Shown here piece by piece: positions 54,154-62,128 of a DNA stretch of 64,000 nucleotides. Location of the stretch: assembly GCF_042643165.1 (NCBI RefSeq), contig NZ_JBHRSH010000001.1, forward strand, positions 2,629,233-2,693,232. Direction: 5' to 3'. The translations under genes were made by a program, and so were the position numbers. The DNA comes from Hyphococcus aureus. GTDB taxonomy: Bacteria; Pseudomonadota; Alphaproteobacteria; Caulobacterales; Parvularculaceae. Positions within the stretch are counted from its first letter, which is position 1, and each line of letters opens with the position of its first letter. The notes beneath the pieces were generated by a model. That model had not been told where the DNA came from. It did no database searches and saw nothing but the letters and a program-made list of their open reading frames with translations.

Positions 54154-54872
54154 GGCTCCAGTTCGATCTCCAGCGCCTTGCGCAGGACAATCTCGCTCGT
54201 GGTGATTTCGCAATCATAGCACAAAAGTTCAACCCCCGCCGAGGCCGCCTCTTTCAAGGTTCGGGCGTAAACGGGATCAAGATCGGCGGCGGGCGCAAAA
54301 CGGCGGCAATCGCCGCGCTGGACGACGAACAGCATCACCGCCCGCGCTCCGGCGGCGGTCATGCGCGATAGCTCCTCAAGGTGTTTAGCGCCCCGTTTGG
54401 TGACGCTGTCGGGAAATTCGGCGAGTCCCGGCGAACGCGACAGGTGAACATTCTTGATTTCCACATAGCAGGGCGCTTTCCGTCCCTTTCCTGATTTGGG
54501 GTCGGAGAGGAGGAGGTCGATGCGGCTGCCCTCGCCATATTTCACCTCACGGGCCATATCGCCATAGCCTGAAAGCTCTGGGATCACACCCTTGCCGATG
54601 GCTTCAGCGACGATGCGGTTGGGATTGGTTGTGTTGATGGGGATCAGGGTTCCGTCGATCTCCACAAGCTCCCAGGAGAAGGCGAGCTTGCGCTTTGGAT
54701 CGCCATGCTCATGAACCCAGACCCGGGCGTCATCTATGGCGACGCCGAGCATCGATCCGGGGTTGGCGCAATGGGCGATAATTTCACGTCCATCGTCCAA
54801 AACAATATCAGAAAGAAACCGTTTGTATCTTTTTCTTAATCGCCCGGAAAGCAATGGCGCCGGCAATCGCAT
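54150..54872 (-). CDS. sfsA: SfsA family protein
   Basis: 240 residues: RLRKRYKRFLSDIVLDDGR, HCANPGSMLG, RKLAFSWELVEIDG and VEIKNVHLSRSPG are the family blocks. SfsA has been described as a sugar fermentation stimulation protein and, structurally, as a restriction-endonuclease-like (PD-(D/E)XK) nuclease: the Asp of RIDLLLSD and the Glu-x-Lys of YVEIKNVH fit. It is coupled to map by the stop-start overlap. Confidence 0.94.
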   Translation of the reverse strand: MRLPAPLLSGRLRKRYKRFLSDIVLDDGREIIAHCANPGSMLGVAIDDARVWVHEHGDPKRKLAFSWELVEIDGTLIPINTTNPNRIVAEAIGKGVIPELSGYGDMAREVKYGEGSRIDLLLSDPKSGKGRKAPCYVEIKNVHLSRSPGLAEFPDSVTKRGAKHLEELSRMTAAGARAVMLFVVQRGDCRRFAPAADLDPVYARTLKEAASAGVELLCYDCEITTSEIVLRKALEIELEP

Positions 54873-55051
54873 TTTTCAATCCCAACAAAAACGCAAGGTT
54901 AGTTGGTGAATTGAACGGTTTTTCGTAAAATTGCAAATCCCGAAATATATTCCTTGTTAACTAAGCTGAATAATACATTTTTATCTTCTAGGTCAGATAT
55001 TCTTGGGTAAGGCGGGGGAGAGACTGCCGAGGCCTAAGGGGGCCGTGTGTT

Positions 55052-56425
55052 ATGTTTGGACTTGCAAAGAATACAAAAGGCAATGTCGCCATGCTTACGG
55101 CGCTGTTGGTACCGCTTGTACTTGCTTTTGCAGGCGGCGGCGTGGACTTTTTTCGCTGGCATAATGAGCGCGAAAACCTGAAGCAGCTTGCCGACACGCT
55201 TGCGACGCGAGGCGCGCGCGAGTTCCTTCTGGCGAACGCAACATCCTCTCAGATCGAAGCGGTCATCAACAGCGTTCTGGAATCCGGCTATTCCGAAAAT
55301 TACGGTTTCGCCTCTGTCACCAAAAATGTCTCCATCGATATGGTGGAAGGCGCAGTTTCCGTTCGGCTGACGGCGCCGCCGACAGAGGGCCTTATCCTCA
55401 CTAATTACATGCCGTTCAAACTGGGCCACGACATTACCTCCACGGCGGTCGCTATGGGCGGCATGAATGTCTGTGTTGTCGCGCTCGAAGATGTTGATGG
55501 CGCCGCCGTATCGGCGACAACCAACTCAAAGTTGCTCGCCGATAAATGTTCGATCATGTCGAACTCGATTTCAACTGAAGGCGTCGTGTCGAGCGGCTTC
55601 TCGAAAATCCAGGCCGGCATGATTTGTTCCGCCGGCGGCGCCTACGGCAATGACCGTAACTATTCGCCGATGCCGACGCTCGATTGCCCGACTTACGCCG
55701 ACCCCTTGTCCGAGCGCGTGGCGCCGACGGTCGGCTCCTGCGATTATGTCGACGCCGCTTATGGCGAAAAAATCACTGAAGTCGTCGACGCGGCGGCGAA
55801 GACCGTCACTGGCACGGCCGGAAGTCTGGTTTCACAGGCGGCGCAAGGGCTAGGCGGCGGTCAAGTGAATAGCCTGATCAAAAGCGCCGGCCTCAGCGAA
55901 ACAACATACACGCTTGACCCGGGCGTTTATTGCGGCGGCCTGACGGTTGGGGCGCTGGCGAATGTCGAGCTCAATCCGGGCGTTTACATCATCAAGAACG
56001 GCCCCTTGCTGGTCGGGCTTGGCGGCAAGCTGTCTGGCGAGAATGTGTCTTTTTATCTCGTCGGTGACGACTCCACGTTCTTCTTTGGCCCGGAAGCGGT
56101 GCTTAGCCTGACGGCGCCGAAAGAGGGCCCGCTCGCCGGGATCCTTTTCTTCGAAGATCGCTACGCTCCGGCGGACCGCGTTCACCGCATCCTGTCCGAC
56201 GATGCGCGCGTCTTGCTCGGCACGTTCTATCTGTCGCGCGGCGCCTTGCTGGTGGCCAGTCTTTTGCCGGTTGCCGACCAATCGGCCTATACGGCGATTG
56301 TCGCGAAGAAGCTGCAAATGGCCGGTAATCCGACTCTCGTGCTCAACGCCGATTACGCCGCCACCGATATTCCGGTGCCTGAGGGCGTCGGCCCTGTGGG
56401 CAGCACGGTCTTCCTCAGGGAATAG
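55052..56425 (+). CDS. TadG-like Flp pilus/secretion protein
   Basis: 457 residues. Starts with the short TadE/TadG-type signal (FGLAKNTKGNVAMLTALLVPLVLAFAGGGVDFFRWHNERENLKQLAD), which is the prepilin-like membrane anchor, and continues as a long beta-rich extracytoplasmic domain with GVYIIKNGPLLVGLGGKL. Typical of TadG proteins of the tad locus, but the rest of the tad genes is not in this window. A strong terminator follows. Confidence 0.85.
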   Translation: MFGLAKNTKGNVAMLTALLVPLVLAFAGGGVDFFRWHNERENLKQLADTLATRGAREFLLANATSSQIEAVINSVLESGYSENYGFASVTKNVSIDMVEGAVSVRLTAPPTEGLILTNYMPFKLGHDITSTAVAMGGMNVCVVALEDVDGAAVSATTNSKLLADKCSIMSNSISTEGVVSSGFSKIQAGMICSAGGAYGNDRNYSPMPTLDCPTYADPLSERVAPTVGSCDYVDAAYGEKITEVVDAAAKTVTGTAGSLVSQAAQGLGGGQVNSLIKSAGLSETTYTLDPGVYCGGLTVGALANVELNPGVYIIKNGPLLVGLGGKLSGENVSFYLVGDDSTFFFGPEAVLSLTAPKEGPLAGILFFEDRYAPADRVHRILSDDARVLLGTFYLSRGALLVASLLPVADQSAYTAIVAKKLQMAGNPTLVLNADYAATDIPVPEGVGPVGSTVFLRE

Positions 56426-56473
56426 GCCGCCAGACCTGTCCGGCAGGTCCGCAATCCTCAGTTGAAAACACCC

Positions 56474-56514
56474 CGGCGAAATTCAACAGAAATGTTGAAT
56501 TTCGCCGTTTTTTT
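56474..56514 (+). terminator. strong intrinsic terminator of the TadG-like gene
   Basis: A 15-bp perfect stem, CGGCGAAATTCAACA (56474-56488) / TGTTGAATTTCGCCG (56493-56507), with a GAAA (GNRA) tetraloop and a TTTTTTT run. It starts 49 bases after the stop codon. Confidence 0.9.
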
Positions 56515-56707
56515 GAGTGTTGGTGCAAAGTTATCCCCCATCTCGCCGCCGGGTGTAGGATGGCGGTTCATTGAATTTTTTGAGCGCGCGCCAGTCAGGC
56601 GCATTGGCGAGCAGATGACGCGAAACGACCGGGAGCAGAAAATGTTAAATGGCGCCAGATCGGCCGCAACCCCAGAAAACAAGCGGGTGAAAAAGATGCA
56701 GACGCGC

Positions 56708-56980
56708 TCACCTGTGTCGCAAGGCGCGAAGGCGCTTGATGACCATGCGCACGGCCCGGTCTTCATCTTTAGCGCAAGCGGTTTCCGCGGCCGCGACCGC
56801 CTCGAACAGATCGCGCCGCGCAGCCTGCTTCAAAAGTTCGGCGTAAAGACGGAACTGCGAGCCCGAGAGAAGCACAGCGGCCATGCGGCCGTAACGGGTG
56901 ATGATAACCGGATCTTCTTTGGCGCGTGTGATCAAATCGCCGAAATTGCGGGCGGCGTCATGGGCGGTGACTTCATGCAT
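56708..56980 (-). CDS. Phd/YefM-type antitoxin, no toxin beside it
   Basis: 90 residues with the Phd/YefM signature: MHEVTAHDAARNFGDLITRAKEDPVIITRYGRMAAVLLS. Antitoxins of this family bind DNA with the N-terminal half and a toxin with the C-terminal half (here LLKQAARRDLFEAVAAAET...). No RelE/YoeB/Doc toxin gene lies downstream on the minus strand; it may be an orphan or regulate a distant toxin. Confidence 0.85.
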   Translation of the reverse strand: MHEVTAHDAARNFGDLITRAKEDPVIITRYGRMAAVLLSGSQFRLYAELLKQAARRDLFEAVAAAETACAKDEDRAVRMVIKRLRALRHR

Positions 56981-56996
56981 GGGACAACCTCATTAA

Positions 56997-57027
56997 ATAC
57001 GCTACATGGCGTATAAGGTATGTATAC
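56997..57027. promoter_or_regulatory. operator-like repeats upstream of the Phd antitoxin gene
   Basis: ATACGC-TACATG-GCGTAT (56997-57014) is a 6-bp perfect inverted repeat. It overlaps GTATA-N7-TATAC (57011-57027), a second one. They sit just upstream of the antitoxin start, where such proteins autorepress. Confidence 0.55.
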
Positions 57028-57151
57028 GGAGTAATTACAAGTAGAGACCCGAAAAAAGCGCACCGCGCGGCGGCCCTGAGGAGAATGATTGAGCTTGCGC
57101 AAACCGCCCGCGCGCCATAAAAGGTCGCGGGAAAAGAGACCGGATCAAAAC

Positions 57152-57904
57152 ATGCAAAAAACCGCAGCTATTCTCGCCATTGGCGACGAGCTTCTCTCGG
57201 GGCGCACTCGCGACGCCAATATGCATTATCTTGCGGGGTGGCTGACCGAGCGCGGCGTCGCGCTCACGGAGGCGCGGGTGGTGCCTGATGATGCGGCGAT
57301 GATCGGAGAGGCTCTGAACGCCCTGCGCACTCGTTATGACTATGTTTTCACCTCAGGCGGCATTGGCCCCACCCATGACGACATCACGGTGGACGCCATC
57401 GCTGCGGCGCTTGGCGTAAAGGTCATTGAAAACCCCCAGGCGGCGGCCATGGTGCGCGCCTATTACGGCGGGAGAGGGATCGACGTGACGCCGGCGCGGC
57501 TTCGCATGGCGAGAACGCCCGAAGGCGCGGAGCTGATCAATAATCCTGTCTCCGGCGCGCCGGGCGTCAGGATCGAAAATATTTTTGTCATGGCCGGCGT
57601 GCCGCGCATTTTTCAGGCGATGCTGAACGCGATTGAAGGCGCGATTGAGCATGGCGAGGTCATTCACTCTTGCGCCGCCACGGCGCGCAATTTGCCGGAA
57701 TCCATGCTGGCCGACCAATTGCGCGATATTCAGGCGGCGCTGAAAGGCGTGACCCTTGGCAGTTACCCTATAGACGGCGATGAAATGGGAGTGACCATTG
57801 TCGCGCGATCTCAAAACATGGCGATAGCGGACCAGGCGATCAACGCCGTCGCCGCGGCCATGCGCGCTCTTGGCGCCGAGCCGGAGATGGAAGACAGAAA
57901 GTAA
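57152..57904 (+). CDS. CinA N-terminal domain protein (MoCF-like)
   Basis: 250 residues from ATG 57152; only the competence/damage-inducible CinA N-terminal fold, related to molybdopterin-binding proteins: AAILAIGDELLSGRTRDANM, TSGGIGPTHDDIT and NPVSGAPGVRIENIFVMAGVP. In many bacteria it has an ADP-ribose pyrophosphatase activity. The C-terminal amidohydrolase domain is encoded apart at 10.9 kb, so the two activities have been split. sdaA starts just after its stop. Confidence 0.92.
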   Translation: MQKTAAILAIGDELLSGRTRDANMHYLAGWLTERGVALTEARVVPDDAAMIGEALNALRTRYDYVFTSGGIGPTHDDITVDAIAAALGVKVIENPQAAAMVRAYYGGRGIDVTPARLRMARTPEGAELINNPVSGAPGVRIENIFVMAGVPRIFQAMLNAIEGAIEHGEVIHSCAATARNLPESMLADQLRDIQAALKGVTLGSYPIDGDEMGVTIVARSQNMAIADQAINAVAAAMRALGAEPEMEDRK

Positions 57905-59281
57905 ATGCTCTCCGTTTTTGACATATTCAAAATCGGCATTGGTCCGTCGTCATCGCACACGGTTGGGCCCATGCGTATTGCGCGCCGCTTTCTGGAAGAA
58001 GCGAAGGCGGAAAACCTTCTTGACCGGGCCGCGCGCGTAAAGGTCGATCTTCACGGTTCGCTTGCGCTGACCGGCATTGGTCACGGCACAGACACAGCCT
58101 CGGTGCTCGGTTTGCTTGGTTTTGAACCGGATACAACCGACCCGAATGACGCGGAGCGCGCCGTTGAAAGAGTAAAATCGCAAAAGCGCATTGCGCTACA
58201 TGGCGGGCCGGAGATCGCCTTCGACTGGAAAGCGGATATCGGCCTGATGGGCAATGTTGTTCCGACGGTTCATCCTAATGAAATGCGGCTGACGCTCTAT
58301 GGCGAAGACGGCGCCGATCTTTTTTCACAAATCTATTATTCCGTGGGCGGCGGTTTTATCGCCAGCGACAAGCAGTTGGCCGCGCCCGCCGAGGATGATC
58401 TGATCGCACAGGCGCGTGCGGGCCGCCATCAATTTGCCAGCGCCGCCGATCTGCTGGCCATCGCGCAAGAAAAAAATCTCGCGCTGCACGAGATCATTCT
58501 TGAGAACGAGGATGAACATCGTCCGCGCGCCGAGACCGAAGCGATGCTCGATAAAATCTGGTTCGCCATGCGCGACTGCATTGAGCGGGGCTTGCATACG
58601 CGCGGCGAGCTTCCCGGCGGTTTGAAGGTCAAGCGCCGCGCGCCGTCGCTCTTTGCGAAGTTACAAGAGGCGCCGCTGGCGAATGAACGCGAACAGCTTT
58701 TCGACTGGCTGAATGTTTACGCCATGGCGGTGAATGAAGAAAACGCGGCGGGCGGCCGCGTCGTCACCGCGCCGACCAATGGCGCCGCGGGGATCATTCC
58801 GTCCGTGCTTAAACATTATTGTTGTGTTGAAGGCGAAAACCTCGAACAGATCCGGGTGTTTTTGCTGACCGCGGCGGGCATCGGCATGCTCTATAAACAG
58901 CGCGCTTCCATTTCCGGCGCGGAAATGGGCTGCCAGGGGGAGGTCGGCGTCGCCTGCTCCATGGCGGCGGGCGCGCTCGCCGCCGTCTGGGGCGGTACGC
59001 CGGGGCAGGTGGAGCACGCCGCTGAAATCGGCATGGAGCACAATCTCGGCCTCACCTGCGATCCTGTCGGCGGGCTCGTGCAAATCCCCTGCATCGAGCG
59101 CAACGCCATTGGAGCGGTGAAGGCCGTCAACGCCGCGCGGCTCGCGCTGCGCGCGTCAGACGAACACAAGGTCTCGCTCGATCAGGTGATCGAAACCATG
59201 CGCCAGACCGGCATCGACATGTCGCGGAAATATAAGGAGACGTCCGAAGGCGGCCTTGCCGTGAATGTGGTCGAGTGTTGA
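57905..59281 (+). CDS. sdaA: L-serine ammonia-lyase
   Basis: Iron-sulfur dehydratase converting L-serine to pyruvate and ammonia; 458 residues, single-chain type. Opening FDIFKIGIGPSSSHTVGPMR; cluster-binding and active-site region in SISGAEMGCQGEVGVACSMAAG and the C-terminal CDPVGGLVQIPCIERN with the other cysteines. Start ATG is the next codon after the upstream stop, so it is probably cotranscribed with the CinA-domain gene. Its stop abuts the stop of the convergent PH-domain gene. Confidence 0.96.
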   Translation: MLSVFDIFKIGIGPSSSHTVGPMRIARRFLEEAKAENLLDRAARVKVDLHGSLALTGIGHGTDTASVLGLLGFEPDTTDPNDAERAVERVKSQKRIALHGGPEIAFDWKADIGLMGNVVPTVHPNEMRLTLYGEDGADLFSQIYYSVGGGFIASDKQLAAPAEDDLIAQARAGRHQFASAADLLAIAQEKNLALHEIILENEDEHRPRAETEAMLDKIWFAMRDCIERGLHTRGELPGGLKVKRRAPSLFAKLQEAPLANEREQLFDWLNVYAMAVNEENAAGGRVVTAPTNGAAGIIPSVLKHYCCVEGENLEQIRVFLLTAAGIGMLYKQRASISGAEMGCQGEVGVACSMAAGALAAVWGGTPGQVEHAAEIGMEHNLGLTCDPVGGLVQIPCIERNAIGAVKAVNAARLALRASDEHKVSLDQVIETMRQTGIDMSRKYKETSEGGLAVNVVEC

Positions 59282-59800
59282 TCAGGCGTTTTGCTTCGAC
59301 AGGCCGCGGGCGCGCATCATTGCGGTTTCAATCTCCCGGCGCACCCGCGTCGGATTACCAAGCACTGGAAAGTCAATGCGCGCGCCGCCGGTGCCATGCA
59401 CGCTGAGGACGCCATAACCGAGCAGGCGGCCGAGAAAGGTCTGGCGCACCAGCACTTCCTCGATCTCGGTGAGGGTGACTTCATGGGCGCTGCGCGCAAC
59501 GAGGCCGGTTTTGAGGATGAGGCGAAGCGACGTGACTGCGATTACTGTCGTCCATTTATGAATATAGCGGCTGAAAAAGATAACGGCGCCGAGCATCATC
59601 GCGGCGCCGGCGAAGAACAGATAAGCGTGGCCAAATGGTTCGTGGGCGAAGTAATGCCGTGCGGCGGCCTCAATCCACATACCGGCTGGGACCGCCGAAA
59701 AGGCAAGCCAGAACCAGCTCTGGACATCATAAGTCCAGTTGAAATGCGCCCGGTAAAGATAGGCCTCACCCGGCGCCAGCGTGTTTTTTACATAGGCCAT
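59282..59800 (-). CDS. bacterial PH-domain (YdbT-like) membrane protein
   Basis: 172 residues: two membrane spans (SWFWLAFSAVPAGMWIEAAA and GHAYLFFAGAAMMLGAVIFF, about 28-90) and a PH-like domain with VIAVTSLRLILKTGLVARSAHEVTLTEIEEVLVRQTFLGRLLGYGVL. Function unknown; some PH-membrane proteins act in envelope stress. Convergent, with zero spacing, to sdaA. Confidence 0.85.
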   Translation of the reverse strand: MAYVKNTLAPGEAYLYRAHFNWTYDVQSWFWLAFSAVPAGMWIEAAARHYFAHEPFGHAYLFFAGAAMMLGAVIFFSRYIHKWTTVIAVTSLRLILKTGLVARSAHEVTLTEIEEVLVRQTFLGRLLGYGVLSVHGTGGARIDFPVLGNPTRVRREIETAMMRARGLSKQNA

Positions 59801-59819
59801 TCGCCGGCGCCGCCTGCGC

Positions 59820-60260
59820 TCAGGCCGCCGCTTCGGTATGGGCGGTGCGGGCGTCGAATTCTTCCAACACTTCTTCCGTGCGTTCTTCCACCGGCGTCAG
59901 CGTGTGATTGGCCACATCCGCTGCGATGTGCAGCCATTTCGAGCCGGCGTCGGCGTAATCGCGCAGCGCCTGTTCAACAAAGGACGCCTGTTCGTGATAG
60001 GCTTCGTGGCTTGTTTTGGCGGTCATGATCTTCTGCGCGCCGGCGACATCCTTGGCGAAGCGCATATTCATGAAGCCGACAATTTCCCAGTTGAGTTGCG
60101 CCGCGCCGCCGAAACAGGCGCGGGCCGCGCGGGTCGCGAAGTCGAGATTACGGGCGCCGACGCTCGCCAAATCGCCAGGATTCAAAAGGGGAAAAGGCGT
60201 GACGGTTGCAGACTCGGCGTCTTGCGGGGCAGCGGCTTTTGCGGACTTGGTCATGGGCAA
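59820..60260 (-). CDS. phasin family protein
   Basis: 146 residues of mostly amphipathic helix: LLNPGDLASVGARNLDFATRAARACFGGAAQLNWEIVGFMNMRFAKDVAGA, then EQASFVEQALRDYADAGSKWLHIAADV. Phasins coat polyhydroxyalkanoate granules; no PHA synthase is in the window. Low-complexity Ala/Glu ends. Confidence 0.8.
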   Translation of the reverse strand: MPMTKSAKAAAPQDAESATVTPFPLLNPGDLASVGARNLDFATRAARACFGGAAQLNWEIVGFMNMRFAKDVAGAQKIMTAKTSHEAYHEQASFVEQALRDYADAGSKWLHIAADVANHTLTPVEERTEEVLEEFDARTAHTEAAA

Positions 60261-60345
60261 ACCTCCGATAAGTGACGCGTTATAAGTGTTACCCTTTCTA
60301 ACAGACGCGCTCCAGTGGAAAGTTGACCTGCATCAACCCCGCAGA

Positions 60346-61530
60346 TTATCGCTCCGCGTTTTTTCCGGCCTTGTGGGCGTCTTCGATGAGGCTTGTTCCT
60401 TCGCCGTCAAAGGCGCCGAGGTCGGCGCGCAGAAAGGCGCGAACATCGTCGAACCGGCCGGCGCGCACCTTGTTCACCCATTCGGGATCGCCGATTTGCC
60501 CGCGCCCGATGGCGACAAGATCAAACTCATCGGCGTTGAAACGGCGCAAAAGTTCGCGCATGCCGCGCTCCACATTGCTTTCCGCCTCCCGGTCTTCGAG
60601 GAGCGAGGACATGACGTCGATATCGAAGCCGATGCTGCCGACGGTGATGACGGGAAGGCCGCCGAGCTTCTTCGACCAGCCCGCGAGGTTCAGCGTCGGA
60701 TCGCGGCCCGGCCATTCCGGTTTCCAGAAACGCCGCGTCGAGGCGTGAAACAGATCGGCGCCGGCCTCGCGCCAGAGCGTCAGCATGGTCTCGAGGTCTT
60801 CCGGCGTCGGCGCAATCTTCGCGTCGTAATCGGCTTCTTTCCACTGCGAATAGCGGATCGAAATGACGAAGCCGGGACCGCAGGCCGCGCGCACGCCAGC
60901 GATGATCTCGCCATGCAGCCGCGCGCGGTTCTCGATCGGCCCGCCATAGTCGTCGTCGCGGCGGTTCGTGCCCGGCCACAAAAACTGGTCGAGGAGATAG
61001 CCGTGACAGGCGTGGACCTCGACCCCGTCGGCGCCGGCCTCCTTCGCCAGAAGCGCGCTGCGGATAAACGCCTCACGCAACTCATCTATCTCGGCAATGC
61101 TCGCCGCGCGCCCGTTCTCCTTGCCGGGAAAAGCGAGGCCGGAGGGCGAGAGCGTCGGCGCGTTCGCTTCGGCGCCCGTGCCGGCGCCTTCTTTCCTCAA
61201 GGCGCCCTCATGCCAGAGCTGGATCAGCATATGTCCGCCTGCGGACTTTACTTCCGCAACGCAATCCTTCCAGGCGCCGAGCGTCGCCGGATTGATCCGC
61301 GCAAATTGCGGCACATTCGTCGCCGTCGGGTGATCGATCGCGCAGGACTCGGTGATCACCATGGCGACGCCGCCTTCAACCCGGCAGCGGTAATACTCGC
61401 CGAGCAGGGGCAGGGGTGCGCCATCCTCACACCAGCTTCGCTGCATCCCCGGCATGACGAAGCGATTGGGAAGAGTGATCGCGCCCAGCCGGAACGGCGT
61501 GAATAACGGCGCGGGGTCGATCTCCGTCAA
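60346..61530 (-). CDS. NADH:flavin oxidoreductase, old yellow enzyme family
   Basis: 394 residues: FMN-binding TIM barrel with LFTPFRLGAITLPNRFVM, QLWHEGALRKEGAG (active-site His), HACHGYLLDQFLWPGTNRRDDDYGG and ISIRYSQWKEADYD, GGLPVITVGSIGF. Only the FMN domain is present (no FeS/second flavin domain). Substrate unknown; class members reduce activated alkenes, nitro-esters or trimethylamine-like compounds. Confidence 0.92.
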   Translation of the reverse strand: MTEIDPAPLFTPFRLGAITLPNRFVMPGMQRSWCEDGAPLPLLGEYYRCRVEGGVAMVITESCAIDHPTATNVPQFARINPATLGAWKDCVAEVKSAGGHMLIQLWHEGALRKEGAGTGAEANAPTLSPSGLAFPGKENGRAASIAEIDELREAFIRSALLAKEAGADGVEVHACHGYLLDQFLWPGTNRRDDDYGGPIENRARLHGEIIAGVRAACGPGFVISIRYSQWKEADYDAKIAPTPEDLETMLTLWREAGADLFHASTRRFWKPEWPGRDPTLNLAGWSKKLGGLPVITVGSIGFDIDVMSSLLEDREAESNVERGMRELLRRFNADEFDLVAIGRGQIGDPEWVNKVRAGRFDDVRAFLRADLGAFDGEGTSLIEDAHKAGKNAER

Positions 61531-62128
61531 AAGACGTCTCCTTTTGTTGTCCGGTCATGATGGGCCGAGCCTGCACACCGGCACACGACAATCCGCGCAA
61601 TAGAACCCCATCGCCGCGGCTCGCAAAAGCCCGAACGTATAAGGGCGGAGAGGTGCGGGGCGTGAAACGTCCATCGCACTTTGAGTAATCGGGCGCATCA
61701 CGCCCCGCATTTGCAGCGTTGTTCAGCGTCGGCGGGCCCGGCCGTAATGACGACCCCTGACGGTTTTTACGCGCCAGAGTTGAAGCCGCCAGAAAGCCCG
61801 GGCTCTGCGACCGGCCAGCGTGAAAGCCTTCCGTGCGCCGCCCCCCGAAAAGAGAAAGGAGGGACGGCGAGGCGTTCCACCCCGCGCGCCGCGATCCGGA
61901 CCGACGAGTTACGGCAGCGCTCACCGCCTCTCCCTATCCGGACTGCGCATGAGTATAGGGCCGGAAAAAAGGTGGTGAAAAATTATCCACGGGGTCCGGA
62001 ATGGCCTTATACTCGGCCGGCCCCCATCACCCCTTATGCGTGGTTGTGCGTTGCGAGCCCATGGGCACGCCTGCTCCTAGGATGGGAAAGCGGGTTCGAG
62101 GCTAATCTGAAAAGTCGAATATGTACTC
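61531..62128. other. 598-base region without a supported gene
   Basis: GC-rich at the left end, becoming AT-rich at about 62.1 kb. Overlapping long frames on both strands (61427-61924 minus; 61681-62151 plus) lack family motifs and ribosome sites, so I leave them out. A TTATCCACG at about 61984 resembles a DnaA box. I saw no tRNA, though the island that begins here might have used one. A structured RNA cannot be excluded. Confidence 0.4.

Noticed and set aside
56462..57016. Plus-strand 184-codon frame opposite the Phd gene
   Set aside because: It starts inside the terminator stem and shadows the antitoxin gene on the other strand.
61980..61995. DnaA-box-like TTATCCACG as a replication origin
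   Set aside because: A single site with one mismatch and no cluster, AT-rich unwinding element or dnaA/parA neighbours.
62085..62105. GTTCGAG-like stretch that recalls a tRNA T-arm
   Set aside because: The flanking bases cannot pair as a 5-bp T-stem and no D- or anticodon arm was seen.
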